Assembly: GCA_037178855.1 (NCBI GenBank)
Contig: JASJZC010000007.1
Span: 248,001-312,000, forward strand
DNA length: 64,000 nt
Direction: 5' to 3'
Origin: Oscheius sp. JU75
Lineage: Eukaryota > Nematoda > Chromadorea > Rhabditida > Rhabditidae
Below, piece after piece: positions 24,530 through 35,109 of the stretch. Below the pieces are notes generated by a model. It was given only the letters and a program-made list of their open reading frames with translations. It did not search any database and was not told the DNA's origin. A program made the position numbers and the translations under genes. Positions within the stretch are counted from its first letter, which is position 1, and every line of letters starts with the position of its first letter.

Positions 24530-25367
24530 GTATGAATCTTTTGTCTATCGTTTTCTGTCATTTAGATCTCCCGAAATAACTTGTGACAACTATTCCAAAC
24601 GATCTAGAACCGGCCGCCATGCCACAAAATGATGGCGCATCCATTGGTTTTATTTAGCAGTTGATTGGGACTCCAAAAAGCATCAATGACCAGAGAATAG
24701 TCCTCGTACCTCTCACATAGTCATTCTCTAATAAATTTTCAATCTTGACCGAAGTCGAACCATATAAATACCGGTTGCAATAGGTTTCGGTAGCAAAATA
24801 CTGATAGTAGTTATGAACCAAGGTGTTACGTCTGTTGATCGTAAGAAAAAATGTTCCTTTGAACCTACTTACTCAACATCAGGACATAGATGAAGCTTTC
24901 TGGAAATTGTCCCTGAACAGAATGGAAAACACAATTTGCAGCAATGAGACGAAGAAGGTCTGCCTCAACTTACGAGCACCTTATAAACGGCCAGAATGCG
25001 TAGAATGATTTAAACCTTCGCGATGATGATAAGATAGCGAGAATGCGATCATTTTGTGCTCCTTTATTACCGGAAACCCTTGTCTATCTGCTTTGTTTGA
25101 ATTGTGAGCCCACTATGAATATGAGAAACACTATTATATTTTATGTAGGGTAGCTATATGGGGCATACATAGGTCCGCAGAGAGAAAAGAACAGTGGTCA
25201 AACAGGTGCAACATAGTGGCTTCGAAGTGGACCCAAGAAAGGAGGGTCAAAAAATGAAACATTTATAACGTCTTGGCTAATACAACGTTCATGGTCTATG
25301 GTCATTAAAGGCTTCGTTCTTGCTCAAAATACTTCAAGTGTTTTTATTTATTATTCAAGAGGAATTT
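24530..25367. other. Spacer without a recognised gene
   Basis: Nothing beyond short chance frames was seen. Confidence 0.3.
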
Positions 25368-25378
25368 TCAGAGAGGTA

Positions 25379-25566
25379 AGCGCCGCCATTTATAGGCACT
25401 CTGTAGGTCGTAGAATAGGCTCTGAAAACAGCAGTTGTTTAGTTTAGATTCTGATCTTACAGGGCTACCAATGAACCTGCCCCCCAGACAAGTCCCTCGG
25501 CTTCGGTATGTCTCTGAACAATCGTCAGATAAGGAAAATTGTTGGTAAACGTGATATGAGGATCGC
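25379..25566 (-). CDS. Possible two-exon 3' end of an unassigned gene
   Basis: An acceptor CTTTGTTTCAG precedes a frame beginning RSSYHVYQQFSLSDDCSETY. A GTAAGA donor and TTTTCAG acceptor bound a 39-base intron without frame change, and a short exon ends YKWRRLPL-stop. The intron itself is open, so splicing is not proven by frame. Function is unknown and the upstream part was not found. Confidence 0.3.
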
Positions 25567-25627
25567 TGAAACAAAGTTAGTCGCACAATAACCCAACTAA
25601 CTTTGTTCTTGGCTCGTCTCCATGCTA

Positions 25628-25795
25628 TTAATTCTTTAACCGTTCTATTTCAAGTTTCTTCTGCTCTTGAATGAAATGCTCCTGTAGTCCCACGAGCTCT
25701 TCCCGCTTTTTGTCCAACTCTCTGGCAGCGTCATTGTCCTGCTTCAACTGATCAAGGAAATCAAGATCGCTTTGCTGACTGTGATGATGACACAT
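25628..25795 (-). CDS. Small coiled-coil protein, 55 residues
   Basis: The ATG at 25795 directly follows an AATTACAG acceptor, as expected for a spliced-leader site or for a normal internal splice. The frame runs 55 codons to TAA. After MCHHHSQQSD it is a continuous charged helix (DAARELDKKREELVGLQEHF ... KKLEIERLKN), a probable coiled coil. It could be a complete micro-protein or the last exon of a longer gene. No family is recognised. Confidence 0.45.
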   Translation of the reverse strand: MCHHHSQQSDLDFLDQLKQDNDAARELDKKREELVGLQEHFIQEQKKLEIERLKN

Positions 25796-25799
25796 CTGT

Positions 25800-26490
25800 A
25801 ATTGACGGCTATTGTAAAGAAATGGAAGCAAGCATGGCGGGACTGCGAAGTGTTATGAAACAATTTTATAAACAAGCTCAAATGCACTTTGTGAAAAAAA
25901 CAATAAGCACATTTGAAGCAAAGAAAAAAATCGTTGAGCACATATATGGGCTATGAGGAAAACAACTGGAACTGGTCGTCCCTTCGCCACTGTGTACTCA
26001 TTGTTTGTCATCGCGTGGAGTTTCTTAAACTTTCTGCGTAGTGCTTAAAACTCATTGACAGCCTCGTATGTAAGATGGAAACCACCTGCTAAGGATCTGT
26101 CTAATAAGTATCCTCCTAAAACAGGGAGCATTAATTACAGTCAACAACAAAAGGTTTACTCAGCTTTGAAATCAAGCGGTTTAACGTACCTTCATATTGA
26201 TGTTCAGGCTTGGAGTGTATGATCTAATAAGCATAGTAAGAGATATCCATCTCTCTTACTTTACATCTAAGGCTGTTGAAGCAAGTTCTTACGAATTTCT
26301 TCTTCTTTCTTGCCTCAGCTATTTGATGACCTAGGCAATGACTTCATATTTTTCTATTATTAACAACAAACAACGCCTTCACTATTCAGCTTATGTTTTT
26401 TTCTGAGATCTAGCTCGTTCTCTCCCAGGATTCTTCTCACAATGCTCTTTCTGTCTCTGGCAGAGTAGACGCTTGACAAAACAGTTGTCT
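25800..26490. other. Spacer downstream of FAAH2-like gene 1
   Basis: No coding exon was seen between the small coiled-coil frame and the polyadenylation site of the amidase gene. Confidence 0.35.
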
Positions 26491-26496
26491 TTTATT
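26491..26496 (-). terminator. Polyadenylation signal of FAAH2-like gene 1
   Basis: AATAAA on the minus strand, 23 bases after the TAG stop at 26519. Confidence 0.55.
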
Positions 26497-26518
26497 ACAA
26501 TATACAACAAAAATTTGT

Positions 26519-29113
26519 CTAGAGATCCTTCTTGGTCTTATCGCCAGGCGGAATCCAGCCACCAAACGTGTTCGAAATCTCTTGAGCAATGTCCAGAAGA
26601 AGTTTCTCGTTTCCTTGATTTGTGATAATCTGAAAAAGTCTCAGTTTCATCTTCTGGAGAACTCCTACCTGTACACCATTAGGAACGCCATCAGTAAGTC
26701 CCATTGGACACTGAACTGCTGCCAGGACAAGCATGTTGATCATTCCAGTGTGAGGAAAAGATGTTTGTTTGGCCACGGTCTCCCAGTGATACTGTGGAAG
26801 TGTCTGCCAGCTAGGGTAGAATAGGACTCCATCGTCGCCAAGTAGCTCAATAATTCTCTTCTTGAAACGATCTCTTTTCTCCCGAAGCATCTTGTGCTCC
26901 GTATTGCTGAATCCAGAGAACCAGGGAGCCAAGGCCAGAGTCATCACTGGGAAAGAGTATTGCGAGAGACCAAAAATCGATTTCAGTAGTTCCAGCCAAC
27001 AGCTCATTGGCTCGGACAGTTTCTACATCCTGCTTATAAGCAGTTTTTTATAAAAATAACCTACAGTGATGTCTTTGAGAGTGCAACGAAAGTCTGGATC
27101 ACCTTCTTCGAAGAGACTGACACCGTACATATTCAGGAGATCTTTGGTTTCGGGAAGAGAGATGGCATGGGCCAAGATGTTGTACTTCCCCTCGAAGTGA
27201 CGTACTGCCTTAAAGATAGCATTTGGTAAAGTTTAATTTAAGAGCAGGTGTTATTTAAACCTGAATGTACCTTTTGACGCACAATACGCAACAGACCTGC
27301 CAAAAAAAAGTGAAATTATTCAATGTTTCAAGAGATTGTAGAAGTCTAAGCTGATAGAACTTGAACACAACTGTTTTTTTCCATTTAATGAATGAGTTAA
27401 AGAAAGGATTGGGAAGACAAAGATCAGTCTGTCAAACAAACTTTTCCTCAACAATAATAAAGTAATTTTCGATTTACAAGAACCCACCTTCTTCATTGAC
27501 TCCACTGTGACTTGTGACTGCGGCTCCATCCTCTGATTATGTGTGATCCCTTCAACGTAATAGATTTTCATCTTCTTCAAAGAGACTTTCCCTTCTTGAC
27601 TGATAGCTCCACCGCTAAGAACTTTGTTCATCATGGAAAGATCCTCAGCGAAGCGCGTCAGCGGTCCAATTTTTCCCATTTGTTCCTTATAGCTTCCAGG
27701 CATCGTTCCAGGAATATGTCCATCAAGCGGAATGAGTCCGGGAGTGGAAATCATTCCAAAGACTCCGTTGTGAAAGGCCGGAATTCGAACACTGCCTCCA
27801 ATGTCACTGCCCAGCCCCATCAAACTGGCTGCTGCTCCTTGGATAGCTCCTTCTCCGCCACTGGATCCTCCGACGATTCTTCTCGTGTCATAAGGATTGT
27901 TTGTTCTTCCATAAGCGATAGTGTTGGTTTCTATCCAAAGACATGTTTCCGGAATTGTAGTGATTCCGAGTAGAATGGCTCCGGCATCGAACATCCTGAA
28001 AATGATCGTATTTTCGAATGAGATATTTCCTACTTTTGTACAGCTGCTGCGGTCACAGGACTGGGCTCGTTTTTCTCCTTCCTCGAGTAGATTCCAATTG
28101 TGCAGGGCTTGCCTTTGACCTGCATCGAATCCTTACAAGTAAATGGCATGCCAAAGAAGGGACGATTCTCGTAGAGCTGAACACGTTAAGTATGGAATAA
28201 TGGACTTCACTACCTCACTCAGCTGTTCATCATTCAAATGACTGATTTCCTTGTCTGCGGCTTTAGCTTGTTCCAGTGCCTCTTCAAAGTTTTTGTATGC
28301 CATCACATTGATGAAAGGATTGACTTCTTCAACACGAGTAATATAAGCCTCAATGAGATCGATAGATTTAAGCTGAAAACGAAACTCTTGCTGCAGAAGA
28401 TTGCCTCTGTTTTGTTTCCTATTTCTAAGACTAATACTTTGTTGCCACTTCGAGACAAAACATTCTGACCGTCTTTGAGCGTCAGAGCAATTAGTTTATA
28501 ATGTCGAAACAATATTTTCACAAATAAAATTCACGGGATCAAGCTTTTTGTGCAGTAAGTATTGTAAACACGCAACCCGATAGCAAAGTTTAATTCCTAT
28601 GAGGTTGGGATAATATCTACAACTTAGGGGGGACGACCGACGATATCACCTAGACTTCGCTAGCCGCATACTTTGTCAATTTCTATCTGAAATTGTTTTC
28701 GACTTGTTTTTGTTACCGATTTTAAACTTAGCAATTTCTTTGCGTTGTAGTCAGTGACAAAAGAACTAAACTTCTCCTTCGCTGGCGTGATTGCTCCAAA
28801 AAGTTTCCATTAGAACCACAATAGTGAAGATGGGTAATCATGACCTTTCCGAACTTCCTTTTCAACCTTTTGACTTTTGATGTATTTTTATCATTCAGAG
28901 TGTGACCTTTGGGCTTACCTGTCTTGCCCGCATTAGTTTTCTGATTTCCGTAGAAGACTTAAGAAGGAGTGGATTTTTGGGGGCGGGAACGCATTGTTTC
29001 TTGATGAAGAGGTTGATGAACCAGAAGAAGAAGGTACAGAATCGGAAGTAGAGTTGAGCCAAGACATCTCCAGCAAAGGAAAGCTTGTCCGCGACTCGAC
29101 AAGCGCACGACAT
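26519..29113 (-). CDS. FAAH2-like fatty-acid amide hydrolase (amidase signature family), gene 1
   Basis: Seven exons (29113-28919, 28372-28214, 28176-28034, 27995-27488, 27208-27065, 27022-26669, 26629-26519) encode about 537 residues, normal for FAAH2. An N-terminal hydrophobic segment (residues about 20-37) suggests a single membrane anchor. The amidase core is intact. Lys133 lies in PFTCKDS. Ser210 and Ser211 lie in GGSSGGEG; Ser210 is the bridging serine. Ser234 in GSDIGGSVR is the nucleophile. The end is FGGWIPPG, as in human FAAH2. FAAH enzymes hydrolyse N-acylethanolamines and other fatty-acid amides at intracellular membranes. It lies upstream-to-downstream in tandem with gene 2 and shares its intron positions. 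A short extra exon near 27290 was considered and left out. Confidence 0.9.
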
Positions 29114-30660
29114 TGCTGAAAATGATAGCTAGTCATCTAGGGCGAAGGAGAAGGAGAGTGAGGGGCTGCGAACTACCGCTTTTTCCGCAGCTTGGGTGGG
29201 CAACTGGTTTCGAGCGATATCAATGGCACAGATAGAAATCTTTGGCCATAAGCAAGGTCGAGAGATGCACGAAAAATGCTTGTCGAAAAAGAAAACCAAG
29301 CAATCGTAATGAGAAGAAGCCATCAAAATCGATAGATCACGAATTTTTTTTATGCTTTCTCTAGTAGTAGTATCAATGCATTGTTTTCAAAGCATTAGTT
29401 TATGCCAAAGCATTAGTCTGTTCTCTCATTGCTGCTCTACAAAGTGATGGTTTTTTTCTCTTCCAAAGGTGATGTCAAGGCCACGGGGAACGAATTAGTG
29501 AAAATTAATAGAAGAAGATAGTTAATTGTTAGGGTTTCAAATTAAAGACTAGGTTACAGAGAAGACTTCTATGAATTTCCCTAAAAGAAACTTTCGGATA
29601 ACACAAGACCCTGTACCTCTTATGTCTTCAATGAATGCGTTCTATCTATAAAAAAAGAAAAGTTTCTAATAGAACATTTAGACCCGCAAAAAAGGGCTGG
29701 TATACGTTAAAAGTATCCTATCGGAAGCAAAGACAAGGAAAATAGTAAACAGTTAAACAAACGCAATTGTTTCCCTCTTCACTTTTTGCCCCAAAATGAT
29801 AAATGACCGATTTGAGTAGACAAGGGTGACAAGTTGCTGCAATACACCAGACGGAAAGCTAAACCAACCTGGTTTCTTTAAATAGTTGACCGGGAAGCTG
29901 ATCTCCAACCGGGAAGACGTTTCCTTGTGACAGAGAGCCATCTCGATAAGCGGATATAGGTTCTTGGACTACGTTCTTTTAAAGGATATTCCCCGAAATC
30001 GAGACAATATCTACGTAGCCATTGCTCACAATAGGAACGAAGGAACATGTGTCATTTCCCGTTCTCGAGATTTCAGGTCAGAACACATGAACGTTTGAAT
30101 AGGTTTAGACATGACAGTTCTTTGATCTTGACCAGACGCACTCAGACAATAGGTTAAGTGTTAGAGAAAAATTAAGAACTTGGTCAAAGGTCAGAACACG
30201 TGATCTCATTGTGTATTTTCATATCTTCCTGACTCTACAGATACAATTAAGTTTTTGATTTCGTGAAAAATGGAAAAATGTTTTCTTCGCGCGCAAACGC
30301 CTTCGGGCGTTCAAACTGAGGTGCCGTGGGCTCTTTTCAACCGGACACATTCTCCTTGTTTTGCCGGAAATTACTGCCATTGTTTACATAAGAATTCTGC
30401 TCAAGCGGCTCGGCCAGGCCCCCCGAGCAGCTCGGCTCGGTTACACCTATTGAGCGGCTCGGTTCGAGCCAGCTCGACCCAGCAAATTTGCTGCTCATTA
30501 TACTTACAACGTCTGAAATAGGCACGTAAGGTACATACAATGAAAATCAGGACCAGTAAGGATCAGAAAGTTTGTTGCTTCAGGGCTTTGGAAGCATTTT
30601 AGAGAAAAACGAAGAGCAGGAACGTGTTCAGCGCCATTGAAAACCTTGGAAAACATCAAA
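29114..30660. other. Spacer between the amidase genes, left part
   Basis: No exon chain was recognised. A GC-rich patch at 30402-30482 is annotated separately. Confidence 0.3.
30402..30482. repeat. GC-rich patch of repeated GCTCGG words
   Basis: Within AT-rich DNA, about 80 bases contain several GCTCGG hexamers on the plus strand, some paired with the reverse complement (for example GGCTCGGTTCGAGCC). The block could fold back on itself and looks like an inserted repeat. Confidence 0.45.
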
Positions 30661-30671
30661 ATATAAAATTT

Positions 30672-30733
30672 TGTTATGGTGGGAATCGAACCTGCGCTGG
30701 ATTACTAGTCCATTTCCAACGAATAGCGGCAGC
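30672..30733 (-). repeat. tRNA-like (pol III box-containing) sequence
   Basis: The minus strand holds an anticodon-arm-like hairpin TGGACTAGTAATCCA (loop CTAGTAA) followed by CAGGTTCGATTCCCACC, a near-perfect B box. The T stem has two mismatches and no matching acceptor stem was found. It reads as a decayed tRNA or tRNA-derived repeat, not a working gene. Confidence 0.45.
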
Positions 30734-31235
30734 GATCCAATTTTTTAAAGGTTTTTCGAAAACGAAAATTCGGGTCCCATTACGGACCTTGAAAAATGCT
30801 GCGCGAATTCAAAATTTCTTTGGCATTTTTCAACTTGCTTGTTTCCATATATTTTCCTTTTCTGATCATTTTTGTTAATATTTTGTGTTATTTTATCGTT
30901 ATGCTTTCCAATCAAAATAGAAATCTCTCTTTTGCATCTTCACTCTCGATCGACGATAGCTGCCGATGTCGAAGAAGAAGCTCCAACCAGGGACGAATGG
31001 TCCATGGACTGGTCCCCATTCACATTTTGAGACATTCACTCGTATTGTTGTTTATTTGTTTGTTGTTTTAGAAAAAAGACTGCGGAAATCCATTACTGCA
31101 CACAATGGTATTTGTCTTAATCTTTCAACAAAGCTAGCGCCGTCAATGCATCCATAGCGCAATGCCAGTTGCGCGGTCTCGGGGGTTCGGATCATCGGTT
31201 AAAAAATTTATTTGGCTTAGTGCCGCTATTCGTTG
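30717..31235. mobile_element. Possible foldback/MITE-like element with inverted ends
   Basis: A perfect 15-bp inverted repeat (TGCCGCTATTCGTTG) lies at 30717-30731 (minus) and 31221-31235 (plus). It extends inward imperfectly through an A-rich TTAAAAAATT block to about 40 bases. The interior holds no open frame of note; a B-box-like GGGGGTTCGGATC lies near 31178. This could be a non-autonomous DNA element. Confidence 0.4.
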
Positions 31236-32546
31236 AATGAACTATAGACGAGCATGGTATTCACTCGACCACGTGGCAGTATTTTACCAAGACAGTACGG
31301 GAGTTCTGATTGCGAGTGCAATGGCCTAGTGGTTATCACATTCCCCACCGAAGAATACTTATTTATTTTAACGTTTACTAGGTTTTTCGAGGGCGCTGAA
31401 CACGATCTCGTCGTCTTTTTCCTCGAAAAATTAATCTCATCCCTGTGGCGTGGAAGCAGACATCAATAGATCTCACACATATTTCGTAACTAGTCACAGA
31501 TAAGAGACAACAGTTCTAATTTATTCACGAAGAAGCCATCTTCTCATCAAAATGGAATTCTTGCGATGTGTTTACATAATGATGCTAGTAGATTAGAACC
31601 ACGAAGACGAAGATGAGAGGCAGAGCCACCCGGGCAGACCAATGCACCAAAGAGGTAGTTTTTAATCAGTCCGAAATTATCAGCCATTCTTCTCTGAAAC
31701 ATAACTTTTGAAGGGATTTGGTTGTACTCACGTGATCAATTAGCATAAGTTATTTTCTACACAATTAGGCAGTTATCTAGGTCAAAATGTCCAAAAGTCT
31801 CTGTGTGGATCTGTCTCTCTGAAGCTCTAATTGGCAATTTGTCACACATACTTTGTGACAGCAATTACTCTTTGTAAGTAAAGTCAGTTTTAAGAGTCTG
31901 TGGGAAAACGTTAAATTATCACGGTAGCTCGACCGCAGACAGAGTGAATTGGGATTGACAGACGGTTTGACAGAAGGAAATATATACAGGACAAGATTCA
32001 AAGGGAGTTGTAATTGTCATTGGGCTCCTCTAGGTGCGGTAGCTTTACCTGGATAAGAAGTTGGGTCAAGGGACGGGAAATGGGTTCAAAGAGTGAAAGT
32101 TAAGTGGGTTCGAGGGGCCCGAAGCGGGGTCGATGAGTGGGAAGTGGGTGTAACTGATTAGCTGGCAATCTTTTTTTATTAGGAAAGGGCAAGATAGGTA
32201 CACCCCGAAGGAGTGCAACTACCCTAACTTGTATCGATTGTCACTTTCGAATCTTGGAAAAATTTCGAAAATATGTCTGCCCGCGAAAAAAACAGCAATT
32301 TTTCCGAAAAACCGAAAATATTGAAAAGGACCGTTAAAACGAGTCTAAAATCGACTTTGTGCACGCCCAGCAGCACGTCATAGCGAGAGGTACGTTATAG
32401 CAGGTATAAAAATGGCCATTTTTGTACTCCATGAATGAAAACATCACTAGAAGTACATGAAGAACTGTATGACAGCAGTCTGAACTGGCTCAGAAAACTC
32501 GTCAACTTTTAAGAAACCTGTAAAAGTCAAACAAAACCTTAATAGC
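31236..32546. other. Spacer between the amidase genes, right part
   Basis: No gene was recognised. A tRNA A-box-like TGGCCTAGTGGTTA lies near 31323, without a B box. A G-rich degenerate tandem repeat lies at 32058-32155. Confidence 0.3.
32058..32155 (+). repeat. Degenerate G-rich tandem repeat
   Basis: About four imperfect units of 22-26 bases share the core TGGGTTCGA or TGGGTCAA followed by GGG. The G runs might form a G-quadruplex. Confidence 0.4.
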
Positions 32547-32552
32547 TTTATT
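32547..32552 (-). terminator. Polyadenylation signal of FAAH2-like gene 2
   Basis: AATAAA on the minus strand, about 20 bases after the TGA stop codon at 32573. Confidence 0.55.
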
Positions 32553-32572
32553 GTCTAACATTCGAAAGCCAC

Positions 32573-35061
32573 TCAGTTTCCTTTCTTCTCTCCTCCAGGT
32601 GGAACCCAACCGCCGAAACCATCCGACAAGTCTTGAGCCAAATCAATCAGAAGTTTCTCGTTTCCTTGCTTGGAAGCAATCTAGACGCTTGTTTAGAACT
32701 TCGAGGTAAAGATGCTTACAGTAACTCCATTGGGAACACCTTTGGTCAACCCCATGGTACATTGAACAGCTGGAAGAAGGAGAATACTGAAGAGGCAGGT
32801 ATGAGCCCAGCTGGTCTGCTTAGCTACAGTCTCCCAGTGGTATTGAGGAAGAGTAGGCCATCCTGGAAAAAAGAGCACACCGTCATCTCCAAGCAGCTCG
32901 TTGATTCGTCCCTTGAAACGTTCTCTTCTCTTTTGAAGATGCTTATAGTCTTCGGAAGTAAAGCCATTGAACCAGGGGGCCAGGCACATCGGCATGAGCG
33001 GGAAGGAGAAGTTTGACTCTCCCTTGATAGACTTGTACATCTCCAAGGCTGGTTGAAATGGGGGCTGGAAACACATTTTACAGATGCAAAACAACTCACT
33101 GTAAGGAGAGTAGATAAGTTTGGTTCTCCTTCTTCAAAAATACTTGCCCCGCACATTCTCAGGAGTTCATCCGTCTCCGGAAGAGCAATGCACTGAGCGA
33201 CAACTCCGTGTTTGTCTTCAAAATGACGGACAGCCTAAATTGCTGGTATAAAAAACTGATGGACTGTAACGAGTACCTTTCTCATAGCATCCAGGGTGTC
33301 TTCCGAATATGGTTCTACTCTATTGTTGTGGGTTATTCCTTCAGCATAGAAAATTCTAATCTTTTTGGGGTTGTTAGAAGCGGCTTGACGGCAGTGTTTT
33401 CCGGAGATCATTGCCTGAAAAGAAGGTAAAAACAGATGTAAGTGGCATCTTCTTTATGCGATTGTACGTTATAGCTAGCTACGTTTGATCTAGAGTTCAC
33501 CGCCAACTTTTAGCCATACCGCTCTTAGTGACTAAAGCGGAAGTCTAGGACCTTATTTTCACTTTGACCAGACGGGGGATCGAATCCCTCTCGGGGCAAA
33601 ACTTATTGTTATACTTTTTGATGTGTTCTACGCTATTTCTCATAAGTTTACGATATCCGATACTAACAATCACCCTTTATCAAAACTTGTTAGAAATCGC
33701 ATCTCACCTTGGTAATGATCGGTAAATCCTCTGCAAATCTGGTCATTGGCCCAACGCGAAGCATCTTTTCCTTGTAGCTGCCAGGCGGAGTTGGGGGTAT
33801 GTGATAGTCTCCCGGACACAAATCTATAGGTTCTGTATGACAAACATCCCTTAATTTTACATTGAGAGGGTAATAGTCCGAAGATTCCGTTCATGAAAGA
33901 AGGATTTCTTATGCTCCCGGCAATGTCTCCTCCTAATCCCATCTACAAATTTAACTGCTAGTAACTAAGAGATTGATACCAGGGATGCTCCAGCTCCTTG
34001 AAGGGCTCCTTCACCACCCGACGACCCTCCAGCAATTCTCCGCGTGTCGTAAGGATTGTTAGTTTTGCCGAAAGCCACAGTGTTAGTCTCGGTCCAAAGA
34101 CACATTTCAGCCACAGTAGTTGATGCCAAAAGAATGGCTCCAGCATTGAGGAGTCTAAACTAGAGTATTGCGTCAAACGAAATAACAACATGCCCCTGCA
34201 CAGAAGAATTATTTTCAGGCATTGCAGGATGTGCCTCCTTCATAGAGAGTATCCCACTGGAACACGGAAATCCCTTGACCATGATCGAATCTTTCAGGGT
34301 GAAAGGTAGACCGAACAAAGGCTTCGATTCGAAAAGCTGAAACAACATTTTTGTTAGGCAGAAGTAACTGAAACCATGGCAGCTGCACGTTAGCAATATG
34401 GGTTTATAGTAAAAATGGGAGTTAGAACTTCAGTTTATTGAAGGAAAACTAGTCTAATATATACTGTTTTGTATCCGCCAGAGTAACTTGTAAGAAGCAA
34501 AATACTATAGATTTGCGGCCCTAGTCCTACAGTACAGCAAAATGGAAAAGAGTTTGCTAGTCGGCTTCTCTGGTATGAAGTGTCTACTAAAAGAAAAGGG
34601 AGTAAATATAGCTGTTCATTCAATTTGGGACCTATCACAAACTAATCTTTGATCTTAATATTCAGGAAACTTACTTCAAAGAGTCCCATATCACTGAGCA
34701 CTGCAAGTCTTTCATCAGCCTTCTTGGCTAGCTGCCTAGCTTGTTGGTAGTTTTTGAATGCAATGGCGTTGATGACTGGATTTACTTCTTCAATCCGTTC
34801 AATGTATGCTTCCACGATTTGAGAGGATTGAATCTGCAATTCTCAAGATTAGATGTTTTCTCAATGTTTCACCTTTCTGGTCTTGAGAAGACTTTTCAAT
34901 TGGGTTGCAGATTTCAAAAGTATAGGATTCTTGATTGGGGGAACAGTCTGTTTCGGTATGAATTGGTTGACAAACCAAAAAAAGAAGGTAACCAGTCGGA
35001 AGTAGACTTGACAAAGAACGTCAAGAACTTTATTGGTTAGAGGGCAGTCTAGTTCGAACAT
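32573..35061 (-). CDS. FAAH2-like fatty-acid amide hydrolase, gene 2
   Basis: Ten exons join in phase: 35061-34873, 34833-34675, 34336-34194, 34154-33980, 33942-33861, 33823-33708, 33414-33277, 33234-33100, 33064-32720 and 32680-32573. They encode about 529 residues. The layout matches gene 1: an N-terminal hydrophobic anchor, Lys131 in PFTLKDS, Ser208/Ser209 in GGSSGGEG, Ser232 in GGDIAGSIR and a FGGWVPPGG end. The catalytic Lys-Ser-Ser set is intact. Exon 3 ends at a GC donor (GC..AG intron of 39 bases), which restores the family reading. The substrate is expected to be a fatty-acid amide. The intron between 33708 and 33414 holds a tRNA-like repeat. A TATATATAAG box lies about 33 bases upstream of the ATG. 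Confidence 0.9.
33500..33600 (+). repeat. tRNA-like sequence inside an amidase intron
   Basis: The plus strand shows an A-box-like TTAGTGACTAAAGCGGAAG and a B-box-like GGGGGATCGAATCCCTC with a pairing T stem, then TCGGGGCA. No matching 5' acceptor stem was found. It lies antisense within an intron of FAAH2-like gene 2 and is probably a tRNA-derived repeat. Confidence 0.45.
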
Positions 35062-35093
35062 TGTTGAATATGACCAAGTTGAAAACGGCCATC

Positions 35094-35103
35094 TTATATA
35101 TAC
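35094..35103 (-). promoter_or_regulatory. TATA box of FAAH2-like gene 2
   Basis: TATATATAAG on the minus strand lies about 33 bases upstream of the start codon at 35061. Confidence 0.45.
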
Positions 35104-35109
35104 CCAAGT

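Noticed and set aside
27266-27298. Possible extra exon (LLRIVRQK) in FAAH2-like gene 1
   Set aside because: Including it does not keep phase with the neighbouring exons, and gene 2 joins the flanking exons directly.
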